64,000 nt of DNA from Streptomyces carminius (GTDB lineage: Bacteria; Actinomycetota; Actinomycetes; Streptomycetales; Streptomycetaceae). How positions within the stretch are numbered: position 1 is the first letter of the stretch; every line of letters begins with the position of its first letter. The position numbers and the translations under genes were made by a program. The stretch is from contig NZ_PGGW01000050.1 in the NCBI RefSeq assembly GCF_002794255.1, positions 1 to 64,000 of the forward strand, read 5' to 3'. Of this stretch, positions 16,083 through 23,666 are shown in pieces. The notes below the pieces were generated by a model. The model was not told the DNA's origin, did no database searches, and saw nothing but the letters and a program-made list of their open reading frames with translations.

Positions 16083-16579
16083 ACGGTCTGGTCTGGCGTA
16101 CGGCAGGGGAGCGGGTACGGCGGGCGGCCGTCGCCGAGGTGGCCGGTGGATATCCACCCGTGGGGAGAGGCGCCCGGTGGCTCGCCGGGAGTGGGCGGGC
16201 CTGGGAGGTGCTGGGGGCGTGGGCGCGCGGTGGGCCGGCGGAGGTGCCGGCCGGGGGCGGGTTCGACGTGGTGCGGGTGCCCGTCGGGCTGGGGCCCGAG
16301 ACGGTGCGGTGGCTGCGGGTGGCCGGGGTGCCGCTCGGGCCGGTGCTCGTGGGGCCGGACGGCGCGGACTTCGTCGTGGCGGAGGGGACGGCCGAGGGGG
16401 ACGCCGTACTGCCGCCGGGGACGCCGGTGCTGCTGCCGCCCGCGTGCGTCGTGGAGCCGTACCGGCTGGGCGGGCGCGGCTGGCTGGTGGGGCCCGCCGG
16501 GCGGGAGCCGGCGCGGGGCGGGGACGTGGCGTCCGCGTACGCCCTGGCGCTCGCGGAGGCCGGGGAGGTGCTGCGGTGA
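16079..16579 (+). CDS. Conserved hypothetical protein, probable paralogue of the preceding gene
   Basis: A 166-aa protein starting at GTG 16079, which overlaps the previous stop codon (GTGA). The middle, FDVVRVPVGLGPETVRWLRV...GPVLVGPDGADFVVAEGT...PVLLPPACV...GRGWLVGP...ASAYALALAEA, follows the same order of segments as the 127-aa neighbour: [WF]D-V-V with a helix, a GP/GA-V strand, a VPP or LPP turn and a C-terminal helix. This suggests an ancient duplication. It is strongly GC-rich, soluble and lacks known catalytic motifs. It probably belongs to a three-gene operon with its two neighbours. Function unknown. Confidence 0.7.
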   Translation: MNGLVWRTAGERVRRAAVAEVAGGYPPVGRGARWLAGSGRAWEVLGAWARGGPAEVPAGGGFDVVRVPVGLGPETVRWLRVAGVPLGPVLVGPDGADFVVAEGTAEGDAVLPPGTPVLLPPACVVEPYRLGGRGWLVGPAGREPARGGDVASAYALALAEAGEVLR

Positions 16580-17223
16580 GCGGGGGAAACGCGGGAGGGG
16601 ACGCCCGGGACGCCCGCGGGAACGCGCGGGGGGAGACCGTGCCGTACGTGGTGGCCTGGTCGGGCGAGCGCTGCGTCTCGCCGGACGTGGTCGCCGGCCC
16701 GTACGGCCTGGCCTACGTCGGCGAGGTGCCGCAGGACCGCGACCGGCACGGCGTGCTGTGGTCCCGGACGGAGCAGGCCCCGGGCCGGGGCCGCCCCGAG
16801 TTCGGGCGGATCCACCCGGCCCGGCAGCGGCGCGCGATGCTCCGGCTGCTGTGCCAGATCTGCGCCCGCCCCGCGAGCCGTACCGCCGACGGGGTGCTGT
16901 GGGTGATCGAGGACGACCGCGGGGCGTGGGACGGCTGGCCCGAACGGGCCGTCACCACCCACCCGCCGCTGTGCCTGCCCTGCGCCCGGCAGTCCGTGAA
17001 CCGCTGCCCCCACCTGCTGAAGGAGGGGTGGGTGGCGGTACGGGTGCGGCACTCCGCCGTCGAGGGGGTGTACGGCCGCCTGTGGCACTCGCGCGGCGGG
17101 CGGCTGTACCGGGGCGGGAAGGAGGTCGTCCTCCACGGCCGGCCCGAGGCCCCGTGGGTGGTCGCCGGGCAGCTCACCCGCACCCTGCACGGCTGCACCC
17201 CGGCCGCCCTGCCCCTGCCCTGA
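16576..17223 (+). CDS. Cys-rich hypothetical protein, probable metal-binding
   Basis: A 215-aa protein starting at GTG 16576 with a GTGA overlap on the previous gene. The visible motifs are CQIC in the middle (LRLLCQICARPASR) and CLPCARQSVNRCPHLL about 50 residues later, giving two C-x2-C pairs and a C-P-H. This arrangement could bind one Zn ion. Similar proteins occur in Streptomyces next to DUF5753/XRE regulators, and one lies 85 bp downstream here. No DNA-binding or catalytic domain is recognisable. It is the last gene of the coupled trio after the XRE regulator. Confidence 0.7.
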   Translation: MSGGNAGGDARDARGNARGETVPYVVAWSGERCVSPDVVAGPYGLAYVGEVPQDRDRHGVLWSRTEQAPGRGRPEFGRIHPARQRRAMLRLLCQICARPASRTADGVLWVIEDDRGAWDGWPERAVTTHPPLCLPCARQSVNRCPHLLKEGWVAVRVRHSAVEGVYGRLWHSRGGRLYRGGKEVVLHGRPEAPWVVAGQLTRTLHGCTPAALPLP

Positions 17224-17308
17224 CGGGCGACGACCGCAGACCGCCCCGTCCGCCCGCGCCCCCGTCGCGGGCGTACGGGGCCCACTTCTCGCACGCAAGG
17301 AACCGCAC

Positions 17309-18190
17309 ATGAACGACACACCGCCGGGGACGCCCGAGGCGTCCGAGTCCGTACCGCCGACGCCCGTGCGCGGGCAGGTCGGGGCGCGGGAGGTGCTGCG
17401 CTGCGTCGGGCGGCAGATCAAGATCCTGCGCCGCCGGACCGGTCTGGAACGGGCGGAGCTGGGCCCGGCGATCGGCTACAGCCCGTCCATGGTCGCCGCC
17501 GTCGAGCTGGGGCGGCGCCCGCCCCAGCCGGAGTTCCTGGCCGCCGCCGACAGCGTCCTGGACGCGGGCGGGCTGCTGACCTGCGCGACCGACCTCGTCG
17601 AGCAGGCCCGCGCCGCCGGGCTGGCCGGCGTCCCCGGCGAACCGGAGTGGTTGGCCGCCTGGCACGCGTACGCCCCCGCCACCGTCCCCGAGCTGCTGCG
17701 CACCCCCGACTACCACCGGGCGGTGCTGCGCGCCGCCCGCCCGCTGCTGGACGAGGAGACCGTCGAGCGGCGTACGGCGGCGCTGGCCGAGCGCGCCGAA
17801 CGGGTGCTGGGGCGGCGGCCCGCGCCGCTGGTCACCTGCGTGCTGGACGAAGCCGTCCTGCACCGCCCCTACGGCGGCCCGGCGGTGCTGCGGGCGCAGC
17901 TCGCGCACCTGGCGGAACTGGGGCGGCTGCGACACGTGGAGGTGCAGGTGATGCCGACCGGCGCCGCCGACCACGCCGGGGCCGAGGGCGGCGCCTTCGT
18001 CCTGCTGGAACCCGCCGACGGACGGCTGCCGGTGGCCCGCACCGGGGACGGCGAGCGGGTCACCGTCCGGCGGGCGGAGGTGCGTGCGCTGGAGCAGCGC
18101 TACGCCGCCCTGCGCGCCCAGGCCCTCAGCCCGGACGAGTCGTCGGCGCTCGTCGGGAAGCGGGCGGCGGAGGCGGGCGCGGGGGCGTGA
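17309..18190 (+). CDS. XRE regulator with DUF5753 (Scr1-type) domain
   Basis: A 293-aa protein from ATG 17309. The helix-turn-helix covers about residues 30-85 (LRCVGRQIKILRRRTGLERAELGPAIGYSPSMVAAVELGRRPP). The rest matches the DUF5753 pattern: LLRTPDYHRAVLRA, RTAALAERAERVL, CVLDEAVLHRPYGG, VMPTGAADHAGAEGGAFVLLE. Such proteins usually pair with a short downstream DUF397 protein and control development or antibiotic genes (WhiJ-like, Scr1 TA-like systems). Here no DUF397 gene follows; a membrane-protein gene starts on the other strand eight bases after the stop. It is either an orphan or works with the Cys-rich protein upstream. Confidence 0.9.
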   Translation: MNDTPPGTPEASESVPPTPVRGQVGAREVLRCVGRQIKILRRRTGLERAELGPAIGYSPSMVAAVELGRRPPQPEFLAAADSVLDAGGLLTCATDLVEQARAAGLAGVPGEPEWLAAWHAYAPATVPELLRTPDYHRAVLRAARPLLDEETVERRTAALAERAERVLGRRPAPLVTCVLDEAVLHRPYGGPAVLRAQLAHLAELGRLRHVEVQVMPTGAADHAGAEGGAFVLLEPADGRLPVARTGDGERVTVRRAEVRALEQRYAALRAQALSPDESSALVGKRAAEAGAGA

Positions 18191-18197
18191 GGGGAGG

Positions 18198-18632
18198 TCA
18201 GCCGCCGCACCGCGGTACGGACGGCGAGGTGCCGCACCCGTCCGGCGGGGGCATCGTGGCGTAGCCGTGGAACGACTCCGACGTCCCGCACATGAGCAGC
18301 ACCGCCGTCGCGACGGCCATGAGGCCCTGCGTCCACGCGGTCACCCGGGCGCCCCGGCGGCGGGCGGCCCGCGCCGTCCACACCAGCAGCGCGCACAGTG
18401 CTCCCGTGATGGCGAGGTAGCCCCAGAGGGGGTGGGGTGGGGGCGGTGCGACCGGGCCGAGGGTCAGGCGGGCGGGGAACCACAGGTCGAGGACCGCGTC
18501 CAGGGCGAGCAGTTCCAGGGCGACCAGGGCGGAGGCGGCGGACGCGTCGGCGATCCGGCGCGTCCGCCCGGCGGCGCGGTCGGTGCGGTCGGCAGAACCG
18601 GTGGGGCGGAGGGGGCCGTCGGGGGGTGTCAT
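18198..18632 (-). CDS. Small integral membrane protein
   Basis: A 144-aa protein from ATG 18630-18632. After a short Arg-rich cytoplasmic head there are three probable membrane helices (ASAASALVALELLALDAVLDLWF, LWGYLAITGALCALLVWTA, TQGLMAVATAVLLMCG), followed by a Cys-containing tail of about 27 residues (CGTSESFHGY...GCGTSPSVPRCGG). No enzymatic signature is seen. It converges on the DUF5753 gene with an 8-bp gap and lies 50 bp after the SRPBCC gene on the same strand, with which it may be co-transcribed. Confidence 0.65.
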   Translation of the reverse strand: MTPPDGPLRPTGSADRTDRAAGRTRRIADASAASALVALELLALDAVLDLWFPARLTLGPVAPPPPHPLWGYLAITGALCALLVWTARAARRRGARVTAWTQGLMAVATAVLLMCGTSESFHGYATMPPPDGCGTSPSVPRCGG

Positions 18633-18682
18633 GTCCACCAGCCTGCACCGGGGGACTGCGGGGGAGGAGCGCGGGCCGGGGC

Positions 18683-19177
18683 TCAGGGCAGGGCGTCGAA
18701 GTACGCCTTCTGCGCCGGGTAGTAGTCGCCGAAGTCGGGGCGGGGGCCGCCGGTGCGGGCGGCGGTGAGCATGTCCAGGTAGTACTCCCAGCCCGGGCCG
18801 ATCTCGCCGATCCCGTCCGTGTCGGCCAGGTGCTGGACCAGGCGCAGCTCGGTGGTGCCGTCGCCGGCCTCGGACAGCAGCAGCTCCAGGCGCCAGGGGC
18901 CGGCCTCGTCCTCCGCCGAGACGGCGAGCCGGTGCGGCGGCTCGCAGGCGTCGATCCGCAGCGGGGACCAGGGCGCCTCCTCCTCGAACACCATCTGCAC
19001 CTCGACGGTGCGCCCGGGGCCCGCCTCGCCGCGCCACGGGCCGAACCAGCGGGCGGTGCGCTCCGGTTCGGTGACGCTCGCCCACACGTCGGCGACGGGG
19101 GCGCGGTAGGTGCGGGTGAGGATCAGGTCGTGGCCGGCCGGGGTGGGGACGAGCCGTCCGGTGGGGGCGGGGGTCAT
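18683..19177 (-). CDS. SRPBCC (AHSA1-like) domain protein
   Basis: A 164-aa protein from ATG 19175-19177 with GGGAGGA seven bases upstream. The AHSA1/START-like fold is recognisable from LILTRTYRAPVADVWASVTEPERTARWFGPW at the N-terminus, a central strand pair (VEVQMVFEEEAPWSPLRIDACEPPHRLAVS) and the C-terminal helix GPGWEYYLDMLTAAR. Such proteins bind hydrophobic ligands or act as Hsp90 co-chaperone relatives; many are uncharacterised. It is probably expressed with the downstream small membrane protein. No ligand is predictable. Confidence 0.85.
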   Translation of the reverse strand: MTPAPTGRLVPTPAGHDLILTRTYRAPVADVWASVTEPERTARWFGPWRGEAGPGRTVEVQMVFEEEAPWSPLRIDACEPPHRLAVSAEDEAGPWRLELLLSEAGDGTTELRLVQHLADTDGIGEIGPGWEYYLDMLTAARTGGPRPDFGDYYPAQKAYFDALP

Positions 19178-19665
19178 GCCGTGTCCTCCCGTGCGGGGAC
19201 GTGCGGGTGTGTGCGGGGACGTGCGACACGGTACCGGCCGGGGCGGCGGTACGGGCCCTGCCCGGCGCGGCCCGCGGCGGTGTCCATCCGGACGGCGGGG
19301 TCCTACGGCGGTCCGGCGGCGTTGTCGGTGGCGGGTGCTGGCTTTCCGTCCGCTGCCGGCCGGTTCGGCGCCCCCGGTGGGGGACGCGGTGGCCAAGGGG
19401 GGTGGCCGCTGAGCGGTCCCCGGGCCTGCGGGCCCCGGGGCCGCGAAAAGGCTCCGACTCCGCCCCCCTCTCACCGCTCTCCCCGGCCCCGGTCCGGGCT
19501 TCTGCCGCTCCACGGCGGCGGTCCGCCGTGCGCCGACGGCGTGGGCGGCGCCCGTACCGCCCGCGGTGGCCCCCCGCGGGCGCCCGGGGCGGCGGTGTCA
19601 TGATGACCGCTCCCGGCGGGTTCCTTCCCGTGGGACACCCGGGGAGGACCGCTCAAGGAGGGCAC

Positions 19666-20124
19666 GTGGAGGACCGGACGCGGCAGGAGCAGGCGAGCCC
19701 CGAGGTGCGGGCGCGCGTCAGGGCCGACTTCGAACGCCAGGGGCTGATGCGCCACCTCGGCGCCCGCCTGACGCACATCGGGCCGGGGAGCGCGCACATC
19801 GTGCTCCCGGGCCGTCCCGAAGTGACCCAGCAGCACGGCTACTTCCACGCGGGGGCGACCAGCGCGGTCGCGGACAGCGCGGGCGGCTGCGCGGCGCTCA
19901 CACTCTTCCCCGAGGGCACCTCGGTGCTCTCGGTGGAGTACAAGATCAACCTCCTGGCGCCGGCCGTGGGCGACCACGTCGAGGCGGTGGGGACGGTCCT
20001 GCGGGCCGGGCGGACGCTGACCGTGTGCCGCCTGGAGGTGTTCGCCGTCCGGGACGGCGAACGGTCGCTCGTCGTGTCGGGCCAGCAGACGCTGATCCGG
20101 GTGGGCGAGCGCCCCGGGCGGTGA
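19666..20124 (+). CDS. PaaI-type hotdog thioesterase
   Basis: A 152-aa protein from GTG 19666, preceded by a near-perfect AAGGAGGGCAC. The hotdog fold is shown by VTQQHGYFHAGATSAVADSAGGCAALTLFP (catalytic HxGxxxxxxDxAxG-type region) followed by the strands VLSVEYKINLLAPAVGDHVEAVGTVLRAGRTLTVCRLEVF and VSGQQTLIRV. It should hydrolyse an acyl-CoA or aryl-CoA in the cytoplasm; the substrate is unknown. It is transcribed alone or together with the PPOX-type stress gene 135 bp downstream, which has its own candidate promoter. Confidence 0.9.
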   Translation: MEDRTRQEQASPEVRARVRADFERQGLMRHLGARLTHIGPGSAHIVLPGRPEVTQQHGYFHAGATSAVADSAGGCAALTLFPEGTSVLSVEYKINLLAPAVGDHVEAVGTVLRAGRTLTVCRLEVFAVRDGERSLVVSGQQTLIRVGERPGR

Positions 20125-20188
20125 CCCCCTCCGGCGTACTGCCCCGGACTGCGCTCCGGGGGCGCCACCCGCGGGCGCCGTCCGGGCC

Positions 20189-20213
20189 GTGTCGGGGACG
20201 CCGGACCGGGTAC
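20189..20213 (+). promoter_or_regulatory. Candidate SigB-type promoter of the PPOX stress gene
   Basis: GTGT at 20189-20192, 15 nt, then GGGTAC at 20208-20213 fits the Streptomyces SigB consensus GNNT-N14-16-GGGTAY. It lies 47 bp before the ATG of a general-stress-protein-26-like gene, a type of gene commonly controlled by SigB. Confidence 0.55.
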
Positions 20214-20259
20214 TGCGGGAAGGGCCCGGCCCAGCCACCCCACGACGTACGGAGGCCCC

Positions 20260-20739
20260 ATGTCCGAGGAGCAGAACGAGCAGAAGAAGCTGGTCGAGCT
20301 GATGCGGGACATGCCCATCGCGATGATGACCACCTTCGGGCTGGAAGGGCCGCACAGCTTCCCCATGGCCCGCCAGGAGGTCGAGCCGAGCGCCGAACTG
20401 TGGTTCATCACCGCCCAGGACACCCGCCACGTCCGCGAGCTCGGGACGGACCCGCGGGTGTCGCTGACCTTCTCCTCCCGGGACTCCTGGGTGGCGATGA
20501 CCGGGCGCGCGGAGCTCGTCCGCGACCAGGCCAAGCTCAAGGAGCTGTGGAACACCTTCGCCGAGGCGTGGCTGCCCGGCGGCCCCGACAACCCGGACGC
20601 GGTACTCATCCGCGTCGACGTGGAGCGCGCCGAATACTGGGACACCCCCGGCGGCAAGATCTCCTCGCTGATCAGCTTCGCCAAGACGAAACTGACCGGC
20701 GACACCTTCGACGCGGACCACGGGACCGTCCGGCCGTAG
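20260..20739 (+). CDS. Pyridoxamine 5'-phosphate oxidase-fold protein, general stress protein 26-like
   Basis: A 159-aa protein from ATG 20260 with ACGGAGG upstream. The split-barrel flavin-binding fold is indicated by LMRDMPIAMMTTFGLEGPHSFPMA, LWFITAQDTRHVRELGTDPRVSLTFSS and WVAMTGRAELVRDQ, and by the C-terminal strand VLIRVDVERAEYWDTPGG that ends members of the general stress protein 26 group. It probably binds FMN or F420 and reduces an unidentified substrate. The adjacent SigB-like promoter supports a stress role. Length is normal. Confidence 0.88.
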   Translation: MSEEQNEQKKLVELMRDMPIAMMTTFGLEGPHSFPMARQEVEPSAELWFITAQDTRHVRELGTDPRVSLTFSSRDSWVAMTGRAELVRDQAKLKELWNTFAEAWLPGGPDNPDAVLIRVDVERAEYWDTPGGKISSLISFAKTKLTGDTFDADHGTVRP

Positions 20740-20836
20740 GCGCTCCGGCGCCCGGCACGGCGCCGGGACGCGGCCGGTCTTCTCCGCGGGATCGGGGTCC
20801 GCTCAAGTCCCGTGGTCCGTAGTACCGGGTTGCCGG

Positions 20837-21274
20837 TCAAACGCCGGACGGTGCTTCTTCCCGGGGGCCGGACTCAGGTGCGAGGACGGCGCGAAGGCGG
20901 CCGATGCCCTGCTGCCACTTCGGGCTGCTGTGCGCCTCGTCCCAGAGTTCGGCGAGTTCGGAATCCTCGGCGACCACCCGGTCGAGGGCTTCGACGGCGA
21001 GCGGCCGGAGATCGCCGGCGAAAGCGGGAAGGGCCTGCTTGGGCCCGTAGCCGGTGCTGATCGCCTCACCGCCCGGGCACTGCGCCGCGACGAGCGCGGC
21101 GGCTGCGACAGCCTTCTCGCCCTCCGAGCTCTCGAGGTAGTCGCGGGCCTGGACGGCTCGGCCGAGCGTCGAGCGCACGAGGCTCTCGCGCTTGTCCGGG
21201 GCCGTCTCGTCCAGGGTGTGGGCGAAGTCCGCGGCCATGTCGTTCTCGAAAGGACCGACGTCCCAGGCTCCCAT
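20837..21274 (-). CDS. DUF4259 domain protein
   Basis: A 145-aa protein from ATG 21272-21274, with AGGAGA upstream; an in-frame start 45 bases earlier is less well placed. It begins MGAWDVGPFENDMAADFAHTL, the hallmark N-terminus of DUF4259 proteins, which are small and cytoplasmic and often linked to immunity-type or phage-related genes, with no known activity. The helices EKAVAAAALVAAQ and DLRPLAVEALDRVVAEDSELAELW follow as expected. Upstream is an inverted repeat GCCACTG-A-CAGTGGC (21315-21329), a possible operator. Confidence 0.85.
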   Translation of the reverse strand: MGAWDVGPFENDMAADFAHTLDETAPDKRESLVRSTLGRAVQARDYLESSEGEKAVAAAALVAAQCPGGEAISTGYGPKQALPAFAGDLRPLAVEALDRVVAEDSELAELWDEAHSSPKWQQGIGRLRAVLAPESGPREEAPSGV

Positions 21275-21314
21275 GGTGTTCTCCTCGTGTTGACGTGCGG
21301 CGATCGTCGCAGCG

Positions 21315-21329
21315 GCCACTGACAGTGGC
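21315..21329. promoter_or_regulatory. Inverted repeat upstream of the DUF4259 gene
   Basis: GCCACTG-A-CAGTGGC, a perfect 7-bp repeat with a 1-nt spacer, lies 41 bp before the DUF4259 start codon. The size suits a dimeric repressor site. The binding protein is unknown. Confidence 0.35.
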
Positions 21330-21537
21330 TGTCATGGGGAAAGCAGGACATGCTTCCGGGGGAGGGCGGAGCCGGCGCGGCCGGACATCTCGGCAGGCTC
21401 GTCTCCGGCACACCGCTGTTTGTGCAGGGGGGCTTCTTGTAGCTGGAGTCGTACGAGGTGGCCGGGATGGTGGGACGCCAGGTGTGCCGGGGCCGGGCAT
21501 GGCGGTGGCATCCGTCCGGCCGTAGCGGCCCGCGCCG

Positions 21538-21669
21538 TCAGTGCGAGGGCAGGGTGGCGGCGGCCTCGGTGAGGACGGTGCGCAGCCAGGTCCGGAGGTG
21601 GTTGTCGTAGAGCCACGGGTTCCAGACCAGGGCGAGGCCGGGGAAGGGGACGGCGCGGCCGGTTCCGGC
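21538..21669 (-). pseudogene. Possible 3' fragment of a LysR-type or related gene
   Basis: The minus strand ends in an open run reading AVPFPGLALVWNPWLYDNHLRTWLRTVL and closing EAAATLPSH at a stop. This looks like the C-terminal end of an effector-binding domain, but the frame upstream of about 21670 becomes unrelated Arg/Pro-rich sequence. There is no start or ribosome binding site. It may be a remnant of a deleted gene; the family assignment is weak. Confidence 0.3.
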
Positions 21670-21894
21670 GCCCCGCACACCGCTCCCGGCATTCAAGGCG
21701 ACCGGGGAACATGGCACAAATGCACAGTTCTCGCGCGATCCATGCGGTCGGTGCATGCGGCCGGTGCATGAGGCCGGTGCGTGCGGAGATCTCCGGAGAC
21801 GGCCGGCGGCCCGTTCACCGGGCGCGCGGCGGTGGGCGGTGCCCGGGCCGGTCCGGCCGCCGGCGCGCGTCACCGCCGGCGACGGCGGCGGAGG

Positions 21895-22119
21895 TCAGGC
21901 GGGCCGGGGCGTGATGCTCACCGCGCGGTAGTCGTATCCGTCCTGCTGGAAGCCGGGGGCCTCCCAGACGAGGTCCACGTGCTGTCCGGGGGAGAGCGTG
22001 CGGAATCCGGCCATCCTGATGTCGGAGAAGTGGCCCCAGCATCCGCCGGGGGTCTCGGGGCAGTCGAGCACGCCCCACCCCTCCTCGTCGTGCCACTCGC
22101 GGACAGTCGCAGTCACCAT
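21895..22119 (-). CDS. Divergent cold-shock-domain (CSD-like) protein
   Basis: A 74-aa protein from ATG 22117-22119. The fold is suggested by VREWHDEEGWGVLDCPETPGGCWGHFSDI and DLVWEAP...DYRAVSITP, which parallel the RNP1/RNP2 region of CspA ([11 protein letters not shown]...VFAHYS) but replace most of the aromatic RNA-binding residues. It may bind single-stranded nucleic acid weakly or be a repurposed OB-fold. The ribosome binding site is poor. It lies near a cold-adaptation cluster but is not obviously in an operon with it. Confidence 0.7.
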   Translation of the reverse strand: MVTATVREWHDEEGWGVLDCPETPGGCWGHFSDIRMAGFRTLSPGQHVDLVWEAPGFQQDGYDYRAVSITPRPA

Positions 22120-22730
22120 GCGGGGAACCCTACGGCTCGGCCGGGCGGGTGACCCGGTGCCCCGGCCGGAGGCGGACGGCTGCGGCAGACGGGTACCGGC
22201 GCGGAACCTTTCACTCGCATGGACTGAAACCTGCAGTGGCTGATGTAGACATGCTTCCGCAGCAGGGCTAGTGTGTTTGCTGTAGCCAGGAAGTGAGTGA
22301 GGCGTGGCAGAGACGAACTGCCCGCATGCGGTACACGAGGTTGTGGCACGGCGGTGGAGTGGCGGGGCCGGAGCAGGTTTTGGGGTCCCCCCGCTGATCG
22401 CCGGGCCTGGTGGCCTTAAGACAGGGCCGCCGGCAGTACGCAGGATCCGCAGTACCAAGAGGTTTGTCAGAAGGAAGAGAGAAGGAGGAGGACGCCATCA
22501 GGATCGCCCGGGTGAGAACGGTTCGCCCGGGTACCGCAGGCCCCGGAACGGAAGGTGGTCCCACGGTCACGCATCCGCGATCCCCGCACTCTCCGCCCCC
22601 CGCCGGGGGCCGGTGCGGAAGCAGAAGGCCGGCGTCGCAGTAGCCGGTCGATGGTGTTACAAATCCCTCGGGGCCTTGGTGCCGTACGGCACCAAGGCCC
22701 CCTTGACGCGTTCCCCGATCAGAGGTGCAG
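22120..22730. other. 611-bp region without a supported gene
   Basis: Open frames occur on the plus strand (one from GTG 22304) but read as low-complexity Arg/Gly sequence with no family features, so none is called. The region holds CAGTGGCTG and ACATGCTTCCG (22234-22259), a block also present near 21323-21358, and a strong hairpin at 22671-22702. It is probably the regulatory region of the MerR gene. Confidence 0.5.
22671..22702 (+). terminator. Strong hairpin 28 bp upstream of the MerR gene, terminator or attenuator
   Basis: GGGGCCTTGGTGCC-GTAC-GGCACCAAGGCCCC is a perfect 32-bp palindrome (14-bp arms around GTAC) followed by CCTTGACG. It has the strength of an intrinsic terminator but no annotated gene ends upstream on this strand. 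It therefore may act within the leader of the downstream MerR gene. Confidence 0.6.
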
Positions 22731-23069
22731 ATGACCGCAGGCACACCGCTCGACCGAATCGACGACGACGACTACCCCGCCTACACCATGGGACGGGCGG
22801 CGGAGATGCTCGGCACCACGCCCGCCTTCCTGCGGGCGCTCGGGGAAGCCCGGCTGATCACGCCGCTGCGCTCCGAGGGCGGCCACCGCCGCTACTCCCG
22901 CTACCAACTGCGGATCGCCGCCCGCGCCCGTGAACTGGTCGACCAGGGCACCGGCATCGAGGCGGCCTGCCGCATCATCATCCTGGAAGACCAGCTCGAA
23001 GAGGCCCAGCGCATCAACGAGGAACTGCGACGCGGTGGTGTCGGCTCCGGCCACAAGGCGGACGCCTGA
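22731..23069 (+). CDS. MerR-family transcriptional regulator
   Basis: A 112-aa protein; ATG 22731 is preferred over GTG 22725 because AGAGG at 22721-22725 gives proper spacing. The MerR winged helix is clear: YTMGRAAEMLGTTPAFLRALGEARLITPLRSEGGHRRYSRYQLRIAARARELVDQGTGIEAAC (about residues 18-80). It is followed by a coiled-coil helix (RIIILEDQLEEAQRINEELRR) for dimerisation. No effector domain or Cys ligands are present, as in HspR- or BldC-like short MerR proteins. It lies beside a DEAD-box helicase and CspA, so control of cold-stress genes is a reasonable inference. Confidence 0.88.
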   Translation: MTAGTPLDRIDDDDYPAYTMGRAAEMLGTTPAFLRALGEARLITPLRSEGGHRRYSRYQLRIAARARELVDQGTGIEAACRIIILEDQLEEAQRINEELRRGGVGSGHKADA

Positions 23070-23238
23070 CCCGCGTCCTCACGGGGACGGCAGCCGGCAC
23101 ACCGCTCGGCCCGCGAGCGGTGTGCCGACCGGGCGTACCGCGGCTCCCGCGGTGTCCGCGGCGGGAGCGCCCAGGACTGTGGTCGCCCCCGCCCGCACCG
23201 CCCGCACCGCTGTCGTCACTTCACTGCTGTCACTGCTG

Positions 23239-23586
23239 TCATCGCTGTCCTGATGCGGGCTCCCGCCCGTCCCGCGAGCCACCGGGAGCCGGGGCGCCGA
23301 GCATCGCGGAAGCCCGCTGGAGCGGATCGACGATCGTCGCGACCGCGGCCCTGGGGGCGGTGCGGCAGGTGAAGCCGAGCCGGGCCATCGCCCTGAGCAC
23401 CTCGTCGCTGCTGAAATCGCGGCGGTCCTGGTGGGTGATGACCTGACCGACCTGCTTGGCGGGGTAGTGGCGGCGCCCGATGATCACGGACTCGCCGGTG
23501 ACCGGCTCGGGCTTGACGCCCTTCATCGACGTCAGCACGCCACCCTTGGTGAGCTCGAACGGAAAGCGGGCGATTACACAGCGCAT
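23239..23586 (-). CDS. Conserved hypothetical protein of the cold-shock/DEAD cluster
   Basis: A 115-aa protein from ATG 23584-23586 with GAGG upstream. The sequence MRCVIARFPFELTKGGVL opens a conserved streptomycete small protein seen next to CspA and DEAD-box helicase genes. The body includes GESVIIGRRHYPAKQVGQVITHQDRRDFSSDEVLRAMARLGFTCR, ending in a Pro/Gly-rich tail. It is 80 bp downstream of the DEAD-box helicase stop on the same strand, so it is probably in its operon. Function unknown; an RNA-binding role would fit the context. Confidence 0.75.
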   Translation of the reverse strand: MRCVIARFPFELTKGGVLTSMKGVKPEPVTGESVIIGRRHYPAKQVGQVITHQDRRDFSSDEVLRAMARLGFTCRTAPRAAVATIVDPLQRASAMLGAPAPGGSRDGREPASGQR

Positions 23587-23666
23587 GATGCCTCACAGAG
23601 GAGCGGAAGGAGAGGGGAGGGGGAGGGGGGAGAGGGACCGGTCCCCCGGTCGGAGCGGTTCCGGTG

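Noticed and set aside
22304..22933. A 209-codon plus-strand frame before and overlapping the MerR gene
   Set aside because: Arg/Gly-rich translation, no family features, overlaps the MerR gene in another frame and crosses the strong hairpin at 22671-22702.
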